Part shown: positions 35,483 through 44,027 of the stretch, piece after piece
How positions within the stretch are numbered: the stretch's first letter is position 1
How the letters are laid out: every line of letters starts with the position of its first letter
DNA from: Bacteroides oleiciplenus YIT 12058
GTDB lineage: Bacteria > Bacteroidota > Bacteroidia > Bacteroidales > Bacteroidaceae
NCBI RefSeq assembly: GCF_000315485.1
Contig: NZ_JH992944.1
Coordinates: forward strand, 211,781 to 275,780
Direction: 5' to 3'
DNA length: 64,000 nt
Notes under the pieces: model-generated
What the model was told of the DNA's origin: nothing
What the model saw: the letters and a program-made list of their open reading frames with translations, nothing else
The model's database searches: none
Made by a program: the position numbers and the translations under genes

Positions 35483-38287
35483 ATGAGCATGAAACTGGAT
35501 TTAGGAAAAGTATTTTTCTTCATTTTATTACTGGTACTTTCCACCATGACTGCCTTGGCTGGAAACATCAAAGGAATCGTCCTCGACAAGCAGACGAAAG
35601 AACCGCTGACCGGAGCTACCATACAGATAACCGGGACAGCGCAGGGTGTGGTAGCCGACATTGACGGTAACTATACGCTGAATGTAAAAGACGGTACATA
35701 CACCATAGCAGTGAGATATATAGGATACAAAGACATCCTGCTCAACAGTGTAAAAGTTAAGGCCGAAACTCTACTGAACTTTGAGATGGAAAGCGATGCA
35801 CAAGCATTAGGCGAAGTATCGGTCACCGCACAAGCCAAACGTAACAACGAGGTAGCGCTGATACAAGAACAACGTCGCAGCCTTGTGGTACAGAGTGGGG
35901 TTTCCGCCCAACAAATCGCCAAAACCCAGGACAGTAATGCCTCGGAAGTAATCAGTCGCGTACCCGGCATCAGCATCATCGACGAAAAGTTTGTAATGGT
36001 GCGCGGCCTGTCGCAACGGTATAATAATGTATGGATGAACGGCAGTGCCGTGCCCAGTTCAGAAGCCGATTCACGCGCCTTTTCATTCGACATCATCCCC
36101 AGTTCACAACTGGATAATATGGTAATCGTAAAAAGTCCCGCTCCGGAATATCCCGCAGACTTCACAGGTGGATTCATCCTGATAAATACCAAAGATATGC
36201 CCAGCGAGAACAGCTTCAACATATCAATAGGAGGAGCTATCAATGACCAGACGCACTTCAAAGACTTTCGTAAAGCCAAAGGCAGCAGCATGGACTGGCT
36301 CGGCTTCGGAAACGGTTTCCGTAGTCTGGATGCCGGCATGAAGGGCACTCTGAACATGTATCCCGGATATGAAACCGGAAACACAGCCCGCATAGATGTA
36401 TTGAACAACGGTTTCAACAACGACTGGACACTGAAAACCATCAAACCCGTAGGAGACTTAAAACTGAATATGGCATACAACCGCAAGTGGGAAACCGAAA
36501 GCGGACGTGCCATCGGTATGCTGGCTGCTGTGAATTACAGCAATTCCTATAAGACCTATCTCGATATGGAAAACTCTCTCTATGGTCCTTATGATACCAA
36601 CAATGACAAATACGTCTATCTGCGGAAAGCGACAGACAACCAGTACAGCAATGATATCCGCCTCGGTGCCCTGCTGAACCTGACCTTCCAGCCACGCAAC
36701 AGCAACCACCGCTATGAGTTCAAGAATATCTTCAACCAGATATCCAAAGACCGCTACTCGGAACGTACAGGTTTCAACGCACAACCGGACAACATCAACA
36801 ACATGGAGTACTACTACTCCAGCCGCACGACCTACAACACCCAATTCACAGGCAGACACAGCTTTGATGACAGTCGTTTCGACTGGAGTGTAGGTTATGC
36901 TTATGCCAACCGTAACTTGCCGGACCGTCGTCTCATTGAACGTACCGACCGCACCAATGAAACCATGGGTATTTACCGTATCAGCCGTGAATTCACCAAA
37001 CTGGACGAACACATCGGCTCAGCAAATATAAACTATCGCCAGGACTTCCAGTTCGGTGACATCGCCCCCACTTTGAAAGCCGGCGCTTATGGCGAGTATC
37101 GTACACGTACCTACAACACCCGCCAGTTCCAGTACGGCTGGCAACCGAATAACAGCTTGCCTAAGGGATTCCAGTTTGACAATGATGTGGCAAACAATGT
37201 ATTGATAGACTCTAACTATGGAATTGACAAGCTCTACATGCAAGAAGAAGTCAACTACATGAACAACTATGAGGGTAAAAATACTCAATTGTCCGGCTAT
37301 ATCGGTATCAACGTTCCGATAGGCCCCTTCAGTCTCTACGCCGGAGCACGCTATGAATATGCCCGTCAGGAACTGATCATGAACACCCGTTCGTATGAAG
37401 AAAGCCTGCAAAGCACTTTCTATGACTATAAAGACCTGTTCCCCTCCGTCAATGCCACTTACAAACTGAATGAAAAGCATCAGTTCCGCCTGGCTTACGG
37501 TAAATCGGTAAACCGTCCTGAGTTCCGCGAACTGTCCACCTCCGTCTACTATGATTTCGATCTGGGAAGCAGTGTCATGGGTAATTCATCCCTGCAGGCA
37601 GCTTACATACAGAACGTAGATTTGCGCTACGAATGGTACCCCAGCAACGGTGAACAAGTCTCTATTGCCTTATTCTACAAACATTTCGAAAATCCCATTG
37701 AATGGACCTACACCATGTCGGGAGGAACCGATCCGATCTACTCTTACGTCAACGCCAAAGGTGCCAACAACTACGGTATCGAAGTAGATATCCGCAAGAA
37801 TCTCGACTTCATCGGCATGCGTAATTTCAGTTTTTCATTCAACGGCGCATGGATTAAGAGTAAAGTACAGTTTAAAGAAGGTGGCAATAACATAGACCGT
37901 CCCATGCAAGGACAATCGCCTTACCTCATCAACACGGGCCTCTTCTATAACAATCCGGATAAGGGATGGAACGCCGCCGTACTCTACAACCGTATCGGAA
38001 AACGTATCATCGGTGTAGGCAACCGCTACGGCAGTTCTTCCGAAGGTGATGCACGCAACATACCAAACTCTTACGAAATGCCGCGCAACAGCATCGACCT
38101 TTCGGCAAGCAAAAAGTTTGGCAAACTGGAAATAAAAGCTACCGTACGTGACTTGCTGGCCGAACGCTACTACTTCAAACAATTTGAAGACGTCACCGTA
38201 AACGGACAAGCCCGCACCATTGAAGAGGTGACCCGCAGCTATAAACCGGGAAGAAGCTACAACCTGGCCATAGCCTATAGCTTCTGA
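35483..38287 (+). CDS. TonB-dependent outer-membrane receptor
   Basis: 934 aa. A signal peptide (about 1-26, ending TALAG) is followed by a carboxypeptidase-regulatory-like beta-sandwich (GIVLDKQTKEPLTGATIQI, about 30-115), a plug domain (about 135-250, with DSNASEVISRVPGISII and FTGGFILINTKD) and a 22-strand barrel ending with aromatic Phe (NLAIAYSF). It imports a large or scarce ligand across the outer membrane using TonB energy. It is not SusC-like in its neighbours: the next gene is a beta-helix lipoprotein, not SusD. Substrate unknown. Confidence 0.93.
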   Translation: MSMKLDLGKVFFFILLLVLSTMTALAGNIKGIVLDKQTKEPLTGATIQITGTAQGVVADIDGNYTLNVKDGTYTIAVRYIGYKDILLNSVKVKAETLLNFEMESDAQALGEVSVTAQAKRNNEVALIQEQRRSLVVQSGVSAQQIAKTQDSNASEVISRVPGISIIDEKFVMVRGLSQRYNNVWMNGSAVPSSEADSRAFSFDIIPSSQLDNMVIVKSPAPEYPADFTGGFILINTKDMPSENSFNISIGGAINDQTHFKDFRKAKGSSMDWLGFGNGFRSLDAGMKGTLNMYPGYETGNTARIDVLNNGFNNDWTLKTIKPVGDLKLNMAYNRKWETESGRAIGMLAAVNYSNSYKTYLDMENSLYGPYDTNNDKYVYLRKATDNQYSNDIRLGALLNLTFQPRNSNHRYEFKNIFNQISKDRYSERTGFNAQPDNINNMEYYYSSRTTYNTQFTGRHSFDDSRFDWSVGYAYANRNLPDRRLIERTDRTNETMGIYRISREFTKLDEHIGSANINYRQDFQFGDIAPTLKAGAYGEYRTRTYNTRQFQYGWQPNNSLPKGFQFDNDVANNVLIDSNYGIDKLYMQEEVNYMNNYEGKNTQLSGYIGINVPIGPFSLYAGARYEYARQELIMNTRSYEESLQSTFYDYKDLFPSVNATYKLNEKHQFRLAYGKSVNRPEFRELSTSVYYDFDLGSSVMGNSSLQAAYIQNVDLRYEWYPSNGEQVSIALFYKHFENPIEWTYTMSGGTDPIYSYVNAKGANNYGIEVDIRKNLDFIGMRNFSFSFNGAWIKSKVQFKEGGNNIDRPMQGQSPYLINTGLFYNNPDKGWNAAVLYNRIGKRIIGVGNRYGSSSEGDARNIPNSYEMPRNSIDLSASKKFGKLEIKATVRDLLAERYYFKQFEDVTVNGQARTIEEVTRSYKPGRSYNLAIAYSF

Positions 38288-38363
38288 TATTTCACCCTTT
38301 CAGTTTATAAAGTACTAACAAAACCTGAACATAAAGAAGTTTAATTCCCAAATTAAGAAAAGT

Positions 38364-39878
38364 ATGAAAATGGAAATTAAGAAGTTTGGCTGGATCATTA
38401 TGATGTGCACAGCCATTGCAATTGGAAATGTGATGTCTTCCTGTTCTGACGACTCCAACGGAGAGAATGGAGGAAACGGAGGCAATGGAAATGGAAACGG
38501 AGGTACAGACCCCGAAGTAACCTACGATGGTACAACAGCCTACAGCAAAGGTGTCCTGTTCAAAGGTGGAACAGAACTGGGCAATGGCGATCAACATTTC
38601 GTATTCACCGGTGACGTAACTCTGGAAAAAGGAACCTACCTGCTGAAAGGCTGGGTATACGTAGCCGATGGCGCTAAACTGAGAATTCCCGCAGGTACTA
38701 TTATTAAGGGTGACAAACAGACAATGGCTGCCCTTATTATAGAACCGGGTGGATATGTAGAAATGAAAGGAACCAAGGAAGCTCCCATCGTCATGACTTC
38801 CGAGGAGGCTCCGGGACAACGCAGACCGGGTGACTGGGGTGGTTTAATCATTTGCGGTAAAGCCAAAAACAATCAAGGTACGCAGCAAATAGAAGGTGGA
38901 CCGCGCACCATACACGGAGGCAGCAATGATGCCGACAATTCCGGTATCTTCCAGTATATCCGCGTGGAGTTTGCAGGTTATCCCTTTGAAACTGATAAAG
39001 AAATCAACGGTATTACATTCGGCTCCGTGGGCAGTGGTACCACTATTGACCACTTACAGGTATCGTATTCTAACGACGACTCTTTCGAATGGTTCGGTGG
39101 CGCAGTGAGTTGCAAATATCTGGTAGCTTATAAAGGTTGGGACGATGAATTCGACACGGACAACGGTTTCAGCGGAACTGTACAATACTGCCTGTCGATT
39201 CGTGACCCACGTATTGCCGACACGTCGCAATCCAATGGTTTCGAAAGCGATAACAACGGAACAGGTGCAGACATCGCTCCATTCACAACCGCGACATTCA
39301 AGAATGTAACGTTCATTGGTCCTATGACTGCCAAAAACACTGATTTCCGGAACACTTCCGAATACATCACTGCCGGTGACATGTATCCGGATAATAAATC
39401 CAAGCTGGGTCTGTTCCAATCAGCCATGCAGATACGTCGCAGCAGTAAGCTGAATTGTGAAAACACATTGGCAGTAGGTTATCCTATCGGTCTGATTGTG
39501 GATGGCGAAAAAGGAAATACGGTTCAATATTCTAAAAACGGTGATTTCTATCTGAAGAATATCATCTTTGCCGGTATGGGTGTAGTTGGCTCGGACAATA
39601 ATAAGAAATACGAAGATTATCTCTACAACAAAGAAACCGGAACGTATGATGAAAGCCAGATTTCTTATTCACACACTTTCTTCAAAAGTGAGGCTTCGAA
39701 CAAAGTGATGACTGAGGCTGAACTGGGATTGACTGACCCGATGAATACCGGTCAGAATTACTGCCCCACTACGGCTATTGTGGGAACTGACGGGAACTAT
39801 ATTGGCGCTTTCCGAGACACCAATGATAATTGGCTGGAAAGCTGGACGAACTTCGACCCACAAAACACAGTATATTAA
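38364..39878 (+). CDS. Surface lipoprotein with beta-helix-like repeats, partner of the TonB receptor
   Basis: 504 aa. The signal ends in VMSSC with SDDSNG after the Cys, an acidic stretch resembling the Bacteroides lipoprotein export signal for the cell surface. A Gly/Asn linker (about 34-50) precedes a domain with repeating hydrophobic-glycine turns (LRIPAGTIIKGD, LIIEPGGYVEMKG, PIVMTSEEA, GDWGGLIICG) that suggest a right-handed parallel beta-helix. It follows the receptor by 76 nt, so it probably caps or feeds it. The ligand is unknown. Confidence 0.8.
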   Translation: MKMEIKKFGWIIMMCTAIAIGNVMSSCSDDSNGENGGNGGNGNGNGGTDPEVTYDGTTAYSKGVLFKGGTELGNGDQHFVFTGDVTLEKGTYLLKGWVYVADGAKLRIPAGTIIKGDKQTMAALIIEPGGYVEMKGTKEAPIVMTSEEAPGQRRPGDWGGLIICGKAKNNQGTQQIEGGPRTIHGGSNDADNSGIFQYIRVEFAGYPFETDKEINGITFGSVGSGTTIDHLQVSYSNDDSFEWFGGAVSCKYLVAYKGWDDEFDTDNGFSGTVQYCLSIRDPRIADTSQSNGFESDNNGTGADIAPFTTATFKNVTFIGPMTAKNTDFRNTSEYITAGDMYPDNKSKLGLFQSAMQIRRSSKLNCENTLAVGYPIGLIVDGEKGNTVQYSKNGDFYLKNIIFAGMGVVGSDNNKKYEDYLYNKETGTYDESQISYSHTFFKSEASNKVMTEAELGLTDPMNTGQNYCPTTAIVGTDGNYIGAFRDTNDNWLESWTNFDPQNTVY

Positions 39879-39923
39879 TCACTCATTGAAATACACACGC
39901 CGAAGCTAAGCTTCTACAACAGC

Positions 39924-39958
39924 AACGCCGGGCAGGTTCAGGGGAACCGCCCGGCGTT
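39924..39958 (+). terminator. Hairpin terminator between the lipoprotein and HU genes
   Basis: 10-bp GC-rich stem AACGCCGGGC/GCCCGGCGTT with a 5-bp inner stem GGTTC/GAACC. It lies between convergent genes and may serve both; the T-run is short. Confidence 0.7.
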
Positions 39959-39976
39959 TGCTCGTTTAAGAGCCTG

Positions 39977-40411
39977 TCACTCTTTCCCTTTCTTCTTCTG
40001 TTCCTTCTTCAATTCCCGTACCTGGAAGCTAAACAAATCCAGATTCTTATAGATACGCTTCACAAAACTGCTCGCTGCCTTGAAGCAAATGCGCGATATG
40101 CGCACTTTGTCCGCCGTGCAGTCCTCCACCCGTTCCACCGGTTCGCTGGTGATGGCGGGAAAGAAGTTGCCCAATCCACGGATGTTCACCGTACGCCCAC
40201 TGGCAAGGAAGTCGGCAATGATATCCGGCAACTGTACCAACACGGACTGCGCATCGCCCACCTGCAACGAACTGATTTCGGCCAATCGTTTCGCAATCTC
40301 CTCGTTGCTCACCGGCTCCGGCTGCAACACCTTCGAAGCAGCATAGTAGCGCACCACTGCTTTGCCCTTACTCTTGTCCACCTTCTTGCGGACTACATAA
40401 TTCATTGTCAT
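39977..40411 (-). CDS. HU-family DNA-binding protein (Bacteroidetes HU-like type)
   Basis: 144 aa; ATG at 40,411, with a second ATG two codons later. The HU/IHF fold is recognisable from SNEEIAKRLAEISSLQVGDA, VLVQLPDIIADFLASGRTVNIRGLGNFF and a basic C-terminal tail (ELKKEQKKKGKE). Such proteins bend and package DNA. The residue pattern INIRGLGNFF-type replaces the canonical HU proline-arm signature. Upstream lies a striking tandem repeat array that may hold its control sites. Confidence 0.85.
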   Translation of the reverse strand: MTMNYVVRKKVDKSKGKAVVRYYAASKVLQPEPVSNEEIAKRLAEISSLQVGDAQSVLVQLPDIIADFLASGRTVNIRGLGNFFPAITSEPVERVEDCTADKVRISRICFKAASSFVKRIYKNLDLFSFQVRELKKEQKKKGKE

Positions 40412-40549
40412 GTCTTTCTTCCCTTTCTTTATTATTAGTTTATTATCAATGCCTTACATCAGGCACACCTATACATAATATCCATCATACCTATACTTAA
40501 CGACCTACACATAAGGACTGAGCACACATCACTTTAGGACTGAGTATCG

Positions 40550-40656
40550 AAAACACCCGGATGTTTCACCCTAAAACATGGGGATGTTTTCACCCAAAAC
40601 ACCCGGATGTTTTACCCCAAAACATGGGGATGTTTTCGGGAAAAAGATGGGGATGT
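40550..40656. repeat. Tandem array of alternating palindromes upstream of the HU-like gene
   Basis: Four units with a 23-nt period: AAAACACCCGGATGTTT (40,550), AAAACATGGGGATGTTTT (40,573), AAAACACCCGGATGTTTT (40,596) and AAAACATGGGGATGTTTT (40,619), then a decayed fifth (AAGATGGGGATGTTA). Each unit is a dyad around CCCGG or GGGG. The linkers are pyrimidine/A rich (CACCCTA, TACCCC). The rest of the 40,412-40,752 gap has only short AGGACTGAG direct repeats. Confidence 0.85.
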
Positions 40657-40752
40657 TATATCCTTTCAAAGTAGGACTCAAAAGTACTAAGTCCAGATGA
40701 GAAATGCAATGAATAAGTATGCTTTGTGAGATGAAGATATAACGCAAATCAT

Positions 40753-42012
40753 TTAGTCCTTCAGGATTGTCTTTCGGAAATCATCTCCGGATGGCGACTG
40801 GAACACGTGCAGGTCGAACTCGGAAATAATAGCCAGCAGATGGTCGAAGACATCGGACTGCAAGTCCTCATAAGGTATCCAGGACGTGGTTGAAGAGAAG
40901 AAGTAAAGTTCCAACGGAATACCGTGGTCGGTAGGCTGAAGCTGGCGTACCATACAAGTCATATCATGGTTCACGCCCGGATGACTCTTCAGATAACAGT
41001 TCAGATAAGCACGGAAGACACCGAGATTCGTCTGACGACGGCCGTTCACAAGGATGGAATTGTCGATGTGATGCTCTTGGTTATACTCCTTTATGACTTC
41101 CTCTGTCTGTTCCACATAGTCTGTCAAGAGTTGTATCTTGCGATATTTAGCCAGCATTTCGGGGGTACAGAACTTCACGCTGTTCATGTCGATGTTGATG
41201 GAACGCTTGATACGACGTCCTCCACTCTCCTGCATGCCACGCCAGTTCTGGAAAGAGTCGCTTACAAGCAGGTAAGGAGGAATGGTAGTGATGGTCTTGT
41301 CGAAATTACGTACCTTCACCGTATTCAGTGACACTTCTATCACGTCACCGTCCGCACCATACTTGGGCATCGTAATCCAGTCGCCTACTTTCAGCATATC
41401 GTTGGCAGAAAGTTGCACACCGGAAACAAAGCCCATGATGCTGTCCTTAAATACCAACATCAGCACAGCTGCCGAAGCTCCCAGACCGGTGAGCAATACA
41501 CCGGGCGAGCGGTCTATCAGTATGCTGACAACGATGATGCCGCCAACGAAGTAGATAATGACCTGTGCCGTCTGCAAAAGTCCTTTCAGAGGGCGGTCGC
41601 GGAACTGCTCCTTCTCACTGTAAACGGTGTAAACAGCCGTAAGTAGGGAACTGATGAAACTAAGGAACATGATAATGATGAAGATAAGACAGAAGCGCTG
41701 GATAAGCGCAAGCGTTGCCGAATCAGCATTGGAGAATGCCAGAGGAATCAGAATATAAATAAGGATAGGCGCCACCATACGACTGAGATGCACCATGACC
41801 TTACGGTCGAAAACGATGTCATCCCAAGTGGCCTTGGTTTGTTTTACCAAACGCGAAACAACTTTCAACAGTAGTTTCCGGCAAGCGGCATCTGCCAAAT
41901 AAGCCACCAGGAGTACTCCCAGAAAAGCTAAGAATTGGTCTAACTGATCGGCCAATGACTGGCTGAAACCTAATGTCTGAAGTCCTTCATTGATTTGTTG
42001 TACAATGCTCAT
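40753..42012 (-). CDS. MscS-family mechanosensitive channel (YbdG-like)
   Basis: 419 aa. About five hydrophobic segments in the first 200 residues end with the pore helix LLTGLGASAAVLMLVFKDSIMGFVSG, followed by the beta domain (LKVGDWITMPKYGADGDVIEVSL, VRNFDKTITTIPPYLLV). The insert in GDWITMPKYGADGDV fits the YbdG subgroup rather than classical MscS. It releases solutes upon hypo-osmotic shock. It follows the DUF4435 gene on the same strand after about 108 nt, with no terminator-like T-run between. Confidence 0.92.
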   Translation of the reverse strand: MSIVQQINEGLQTLGFSQSLADQLDQFLAFLGVLLVAYLADAACRKLLLKVVSRLVKQTKATWDDIVFDRKVMVHLSRMVAPILIYILIPLAFSNADSATLALIQRFCLIFIIIMFLSFISSLLTAVYTVYSEKEQFRDRPLKGLLQTAQVIIYFVGGIIVVSILIDRSPGVLLTGLGASAAVLMLVFKDSIMGFVSGVQLSANDMLKVGDWITMPKYGADGDVIEVSLNTVKVRNFDKTITTIPPYLLVSDSFQNWRGMQESGGRRIKRSINIDMNSVKFCTPEMLAKYRKIQLLTDYVEQTEEVIKEYNQEHHIDNSILVNGRRQTNLGVFRAYLNCYLKSHPGVNHDMTCMVRQLQPTDHGIPLELYFFSSTTSWIPYEDLQSDVFDHLLAIISEFDLHVFQSPSGDDFRKTILKD

Positions 42013-42120
42013 GATACTAAGGGTTTATTATTATATTAACGTGTAAATAACAGTATCCTAATTCTCTTCCCCCAGGGAAGACGGGTGTCCTGAAAGGGAG
42101 GGGTGATAGGTTTGAGACCT

Positions 42121-43122
42121 TCACTTCTCTTTTTCCAAAAAGTCTCTTATATCTTCTTTCAACCACTGATACAGATAAAGGTTCTTGTATCCACTGTTCT
42201 TTTTCAGCATCAGACTAACGTTGACCTGGCTGTTCTCATAGCTGGTCAACTCGTTATGGAATTGCACGTTGTGGGCGGCCAGACGCTTAATCTCCTGTTC
42301 GCGTTCACGGCGCAGCACGGTGCAGACAGGAATGAGAAGTTTCATCACAACGCTATCCATGAGGTGGTGCCCCTGTATGTAGAGGTAAGCAGTGTCAGGG
42401 TTCAGCCCCAGTCTATCCAATTCTACGGCTAGGTTGTCCACAGGTTTTATATACTGCGGGAAACGCTTGCGCAGTTCTGTGAGTTTTGTCGAGACGGCAC
42501 GTTGCACAGGTTCCAGCGTCCGTTCGGGATGATGTACATTAACTTCTTGCAAGCGGGTGCAGGCATTGAAGTCGTACATCGGGAAAGTAGACGTATCGCG
42601 CCGGCGATAGAAGAAGACATTCCACAGGAAAAGCGGATAGACAATCTGCGAATAGCTTTTCAGGAAAATGGGGAAGTCTATCAGCTTACGGTCGTTCAGC
42701 GTGGCCTGTACACAGACTTCATGCAGGCTTTCGGCATAACAATGGAAGTTCTCAATGGCATAGGCATATGTCTGAAATATATAGGGACTACTGTTTATTT
42801 TATGGGAAACGTTCGTTTTGCCCTGCAACAGAAAGTCGTAGTCACTGTCCACACAAGCTATCAGGCTTTTGCCCAGTTCGGCAGTATTCAAAGTATTCAT
42901 CAACACCATCTTCTTACCTTTCGCAAGGGAAGTAGCCGAGGGCAACATCACCTGAAAGTAACGTTCATCTGTCTCGAACTCCGCCAGCAACGTACGCCAG
43001 AAAGCTACATCATCGTAACTCTCTACATAAGCCACAATGCGCCGCCGGGCTTTCTTTGGATAGAGTTTGTTGGCAGCATTGAAATAGGCAGAAGTAAGAT
43101 TATGTTTTAAAGAAGTAGCCAC
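42121..43122 (-). CDS. DUF4435 protein (TOPRIM-like), partner of the AAA ATPase
   Basis: 333 aa. The N-terminal half carries a TOPRIM-like pattern: Glu 34 in YVESYDDVAFW and the acidic pair D92/D94 in ACVDSDYDFLL, as expected for a metal-dependent nuclease-like core. The C-terminal half is helical. It starts 4 nt downstream of the AAA ATPase gene. DUF4435 proteins paired with an ABC-type ATPase form the PARIS anti-phage system (AriB with AriA), so a defence role is plausible. The partner here is shorter than typical AriA, and the conserved-looking chromosomal setting could mean a housekeeping role instead. Confidence 0.8.
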   Translation of the reverse strand: MATSLKHNLTSAYFNAANKLYPKKARRRIVAYVESYDDVAFWRTLLAEFETDERYFQVMLPSATSLAKGKKMVLMNTLNTAELGKSLIACVDSDYDFLLQGKTNVSHKINSSPYIFQTYAYAIENFHCYAESLHEVCVQATLNDRKLIDFPIFLKSYSQIVYPLFLWNVFFYRRRDTSTFPMYDFNACTRLQEVNVHHPERTLEPVQRAVSTKLTELRKRFPQYIKPVDNLAVELDRLGLNPDTAYLYIQGHHLMDSVVMKLLIPVCTVLRREREQEIKRLAAHNVQFHNELTSYENSQVNVSLMLKKNSGYKNLYLYQWLKEDIRDFLEKEK

Positions 43123-43126
43123 TTTT

Positions 43127-43957
43127 TTAGTTATTAGTTATAACTGAAGAAATTTCATCAACTTCCGTCACCGCATCCAGCCAGCCTTCCATAATGACAG
43201 CGGGGGAATGGGTGGTGAGTATCAGTTGCACATTGGGATTCAACTCTCGTATCATGCTGATGAGCTTCTGTTGCCACTCGATATGCAGGGAGGCTTCGGG
43301 CTCGTCCATGAAGAGAACACAGTGGGCATCATCGCGCACCAGTACGGTGAGGAGGATGATAAGCATCTGTTTCTCACCGGAGGAGAGCTTATAGGGCAAG
43401 AGGCGTTCGCCATCTTGATAGAAAATGATTTCATTGCTACGACGGTCTATGGTCTTGCGTGTATAGCTAAACAATTGGTCCATCATGTCCTGGAACTTCC
43501 GCTTAGGAACGGATAAGGAGGCGGCTTGCGCGCGCTGCTGCTCATCACCGGAGAGAAGTTCTATCATCTTGTTACCAATGTTTACCTGATAGTCGAGGTA
43601 GCGGCGTTGCAAGAGGTAGAGTTGCCAGTCGAGTTCGGACTTAACGTTCGGGTCGGCCATGCGAGCAGTGAAGTCGCCCATTATCAGGGGGCGGTCATAG
43701 CTGCGGATGACGTCGTAAGGGATGTAAGTAGCATCGGGACGGTCGAAGGTGATGCGTACACCTTCTATCTCGCCGTTCTTTATTTCACCCGAGAGTTCTT
43801 CCAGATAGTGGACGGAACGGTTGAGGATGGTGGTCTTCCCTACTCCGTTGATGCCGGAGAGAATGTTGACATCGGGACGCAGATCCCAGGCTATGTTATA
43901 ACGGTCCCACAACCCGTGTATCTCGATTCGTTGGATGTAATTGGCTTGTTGTTCCAT
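43127..43957 (-). CDS. AAA/ABC-type ATPase paired with DUF4435
   Basis: 276 aa with all ABC-class motifs in order: Walker A GINGVGKTT (35-43), signature LSSGEKQ (191-197), Walker B CVLFMDEPEASLH (D218, E219) and the switch His 250 in LILTTHSPAVI. The short span between Walker A and signature (about 150 residues) holds a helical insertion but no long coiled coil. This is the AAA_15/AAA_21-like class found in OLD, PARIS and related systems. It is the first gene of a unit with DUF4435, behind its own -7 box. Confidence 0.88.
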   Translation of the reverse strand: MEQQANYIQRIEIHGLWDRYNIAWDLRPDVNILSGINGVGKTTILNRSVHYLEELSGEIKNGEIEGVRITFDRPDATYIPYDVIRSYDRPLIMGDFTARMADPNVKSELDWQLYLLQRRYLDYQVNIGNKMIELLSGDEQQRAQAASLSVPKRKFQDMMDQLFSYTRKTIDRRSNEIIFYQDGERLLPYKLSSGEKQMLIILLTVLVRDDAHCVLFMDEPEASLHIEWQQKLISMIRELNPNVQLILTTHSPAVIMEGWLDAVTEVDEISSVITNN

Positions 43958-43979
43958 AGTTCTTGCTTTTAATCAGAAA

Positions 43980-43987
43980 CAAATATA
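43980..43987 (-). promoter_or_regulatory. -7 box of the AAA-DUF4435 unit
   Basis: TATATTTG on the minus strand, 22 nt before the ATPase start, lying between it and the histidine kinase stop. No clear -33 TTG. Confidence 0.55.
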
Positions 43988-44027
43988 CGTGATAATCTCT
44001 GATTTCCACGCCCTCCGGATAGAAAAA

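Noticed and set aside
38364..39878. SusD-like partner for the TonB receptor
   Set aside because: The protein has beta-helix-like turns and no TPR-type helical sequence expected of SusD.
40550..40656. Regularly spaced repeats that could be taken for a CRISPR array
   Set aside because: Spacers are only 5-6 nt, the units alternate between two sequences, and no cas genes are near.
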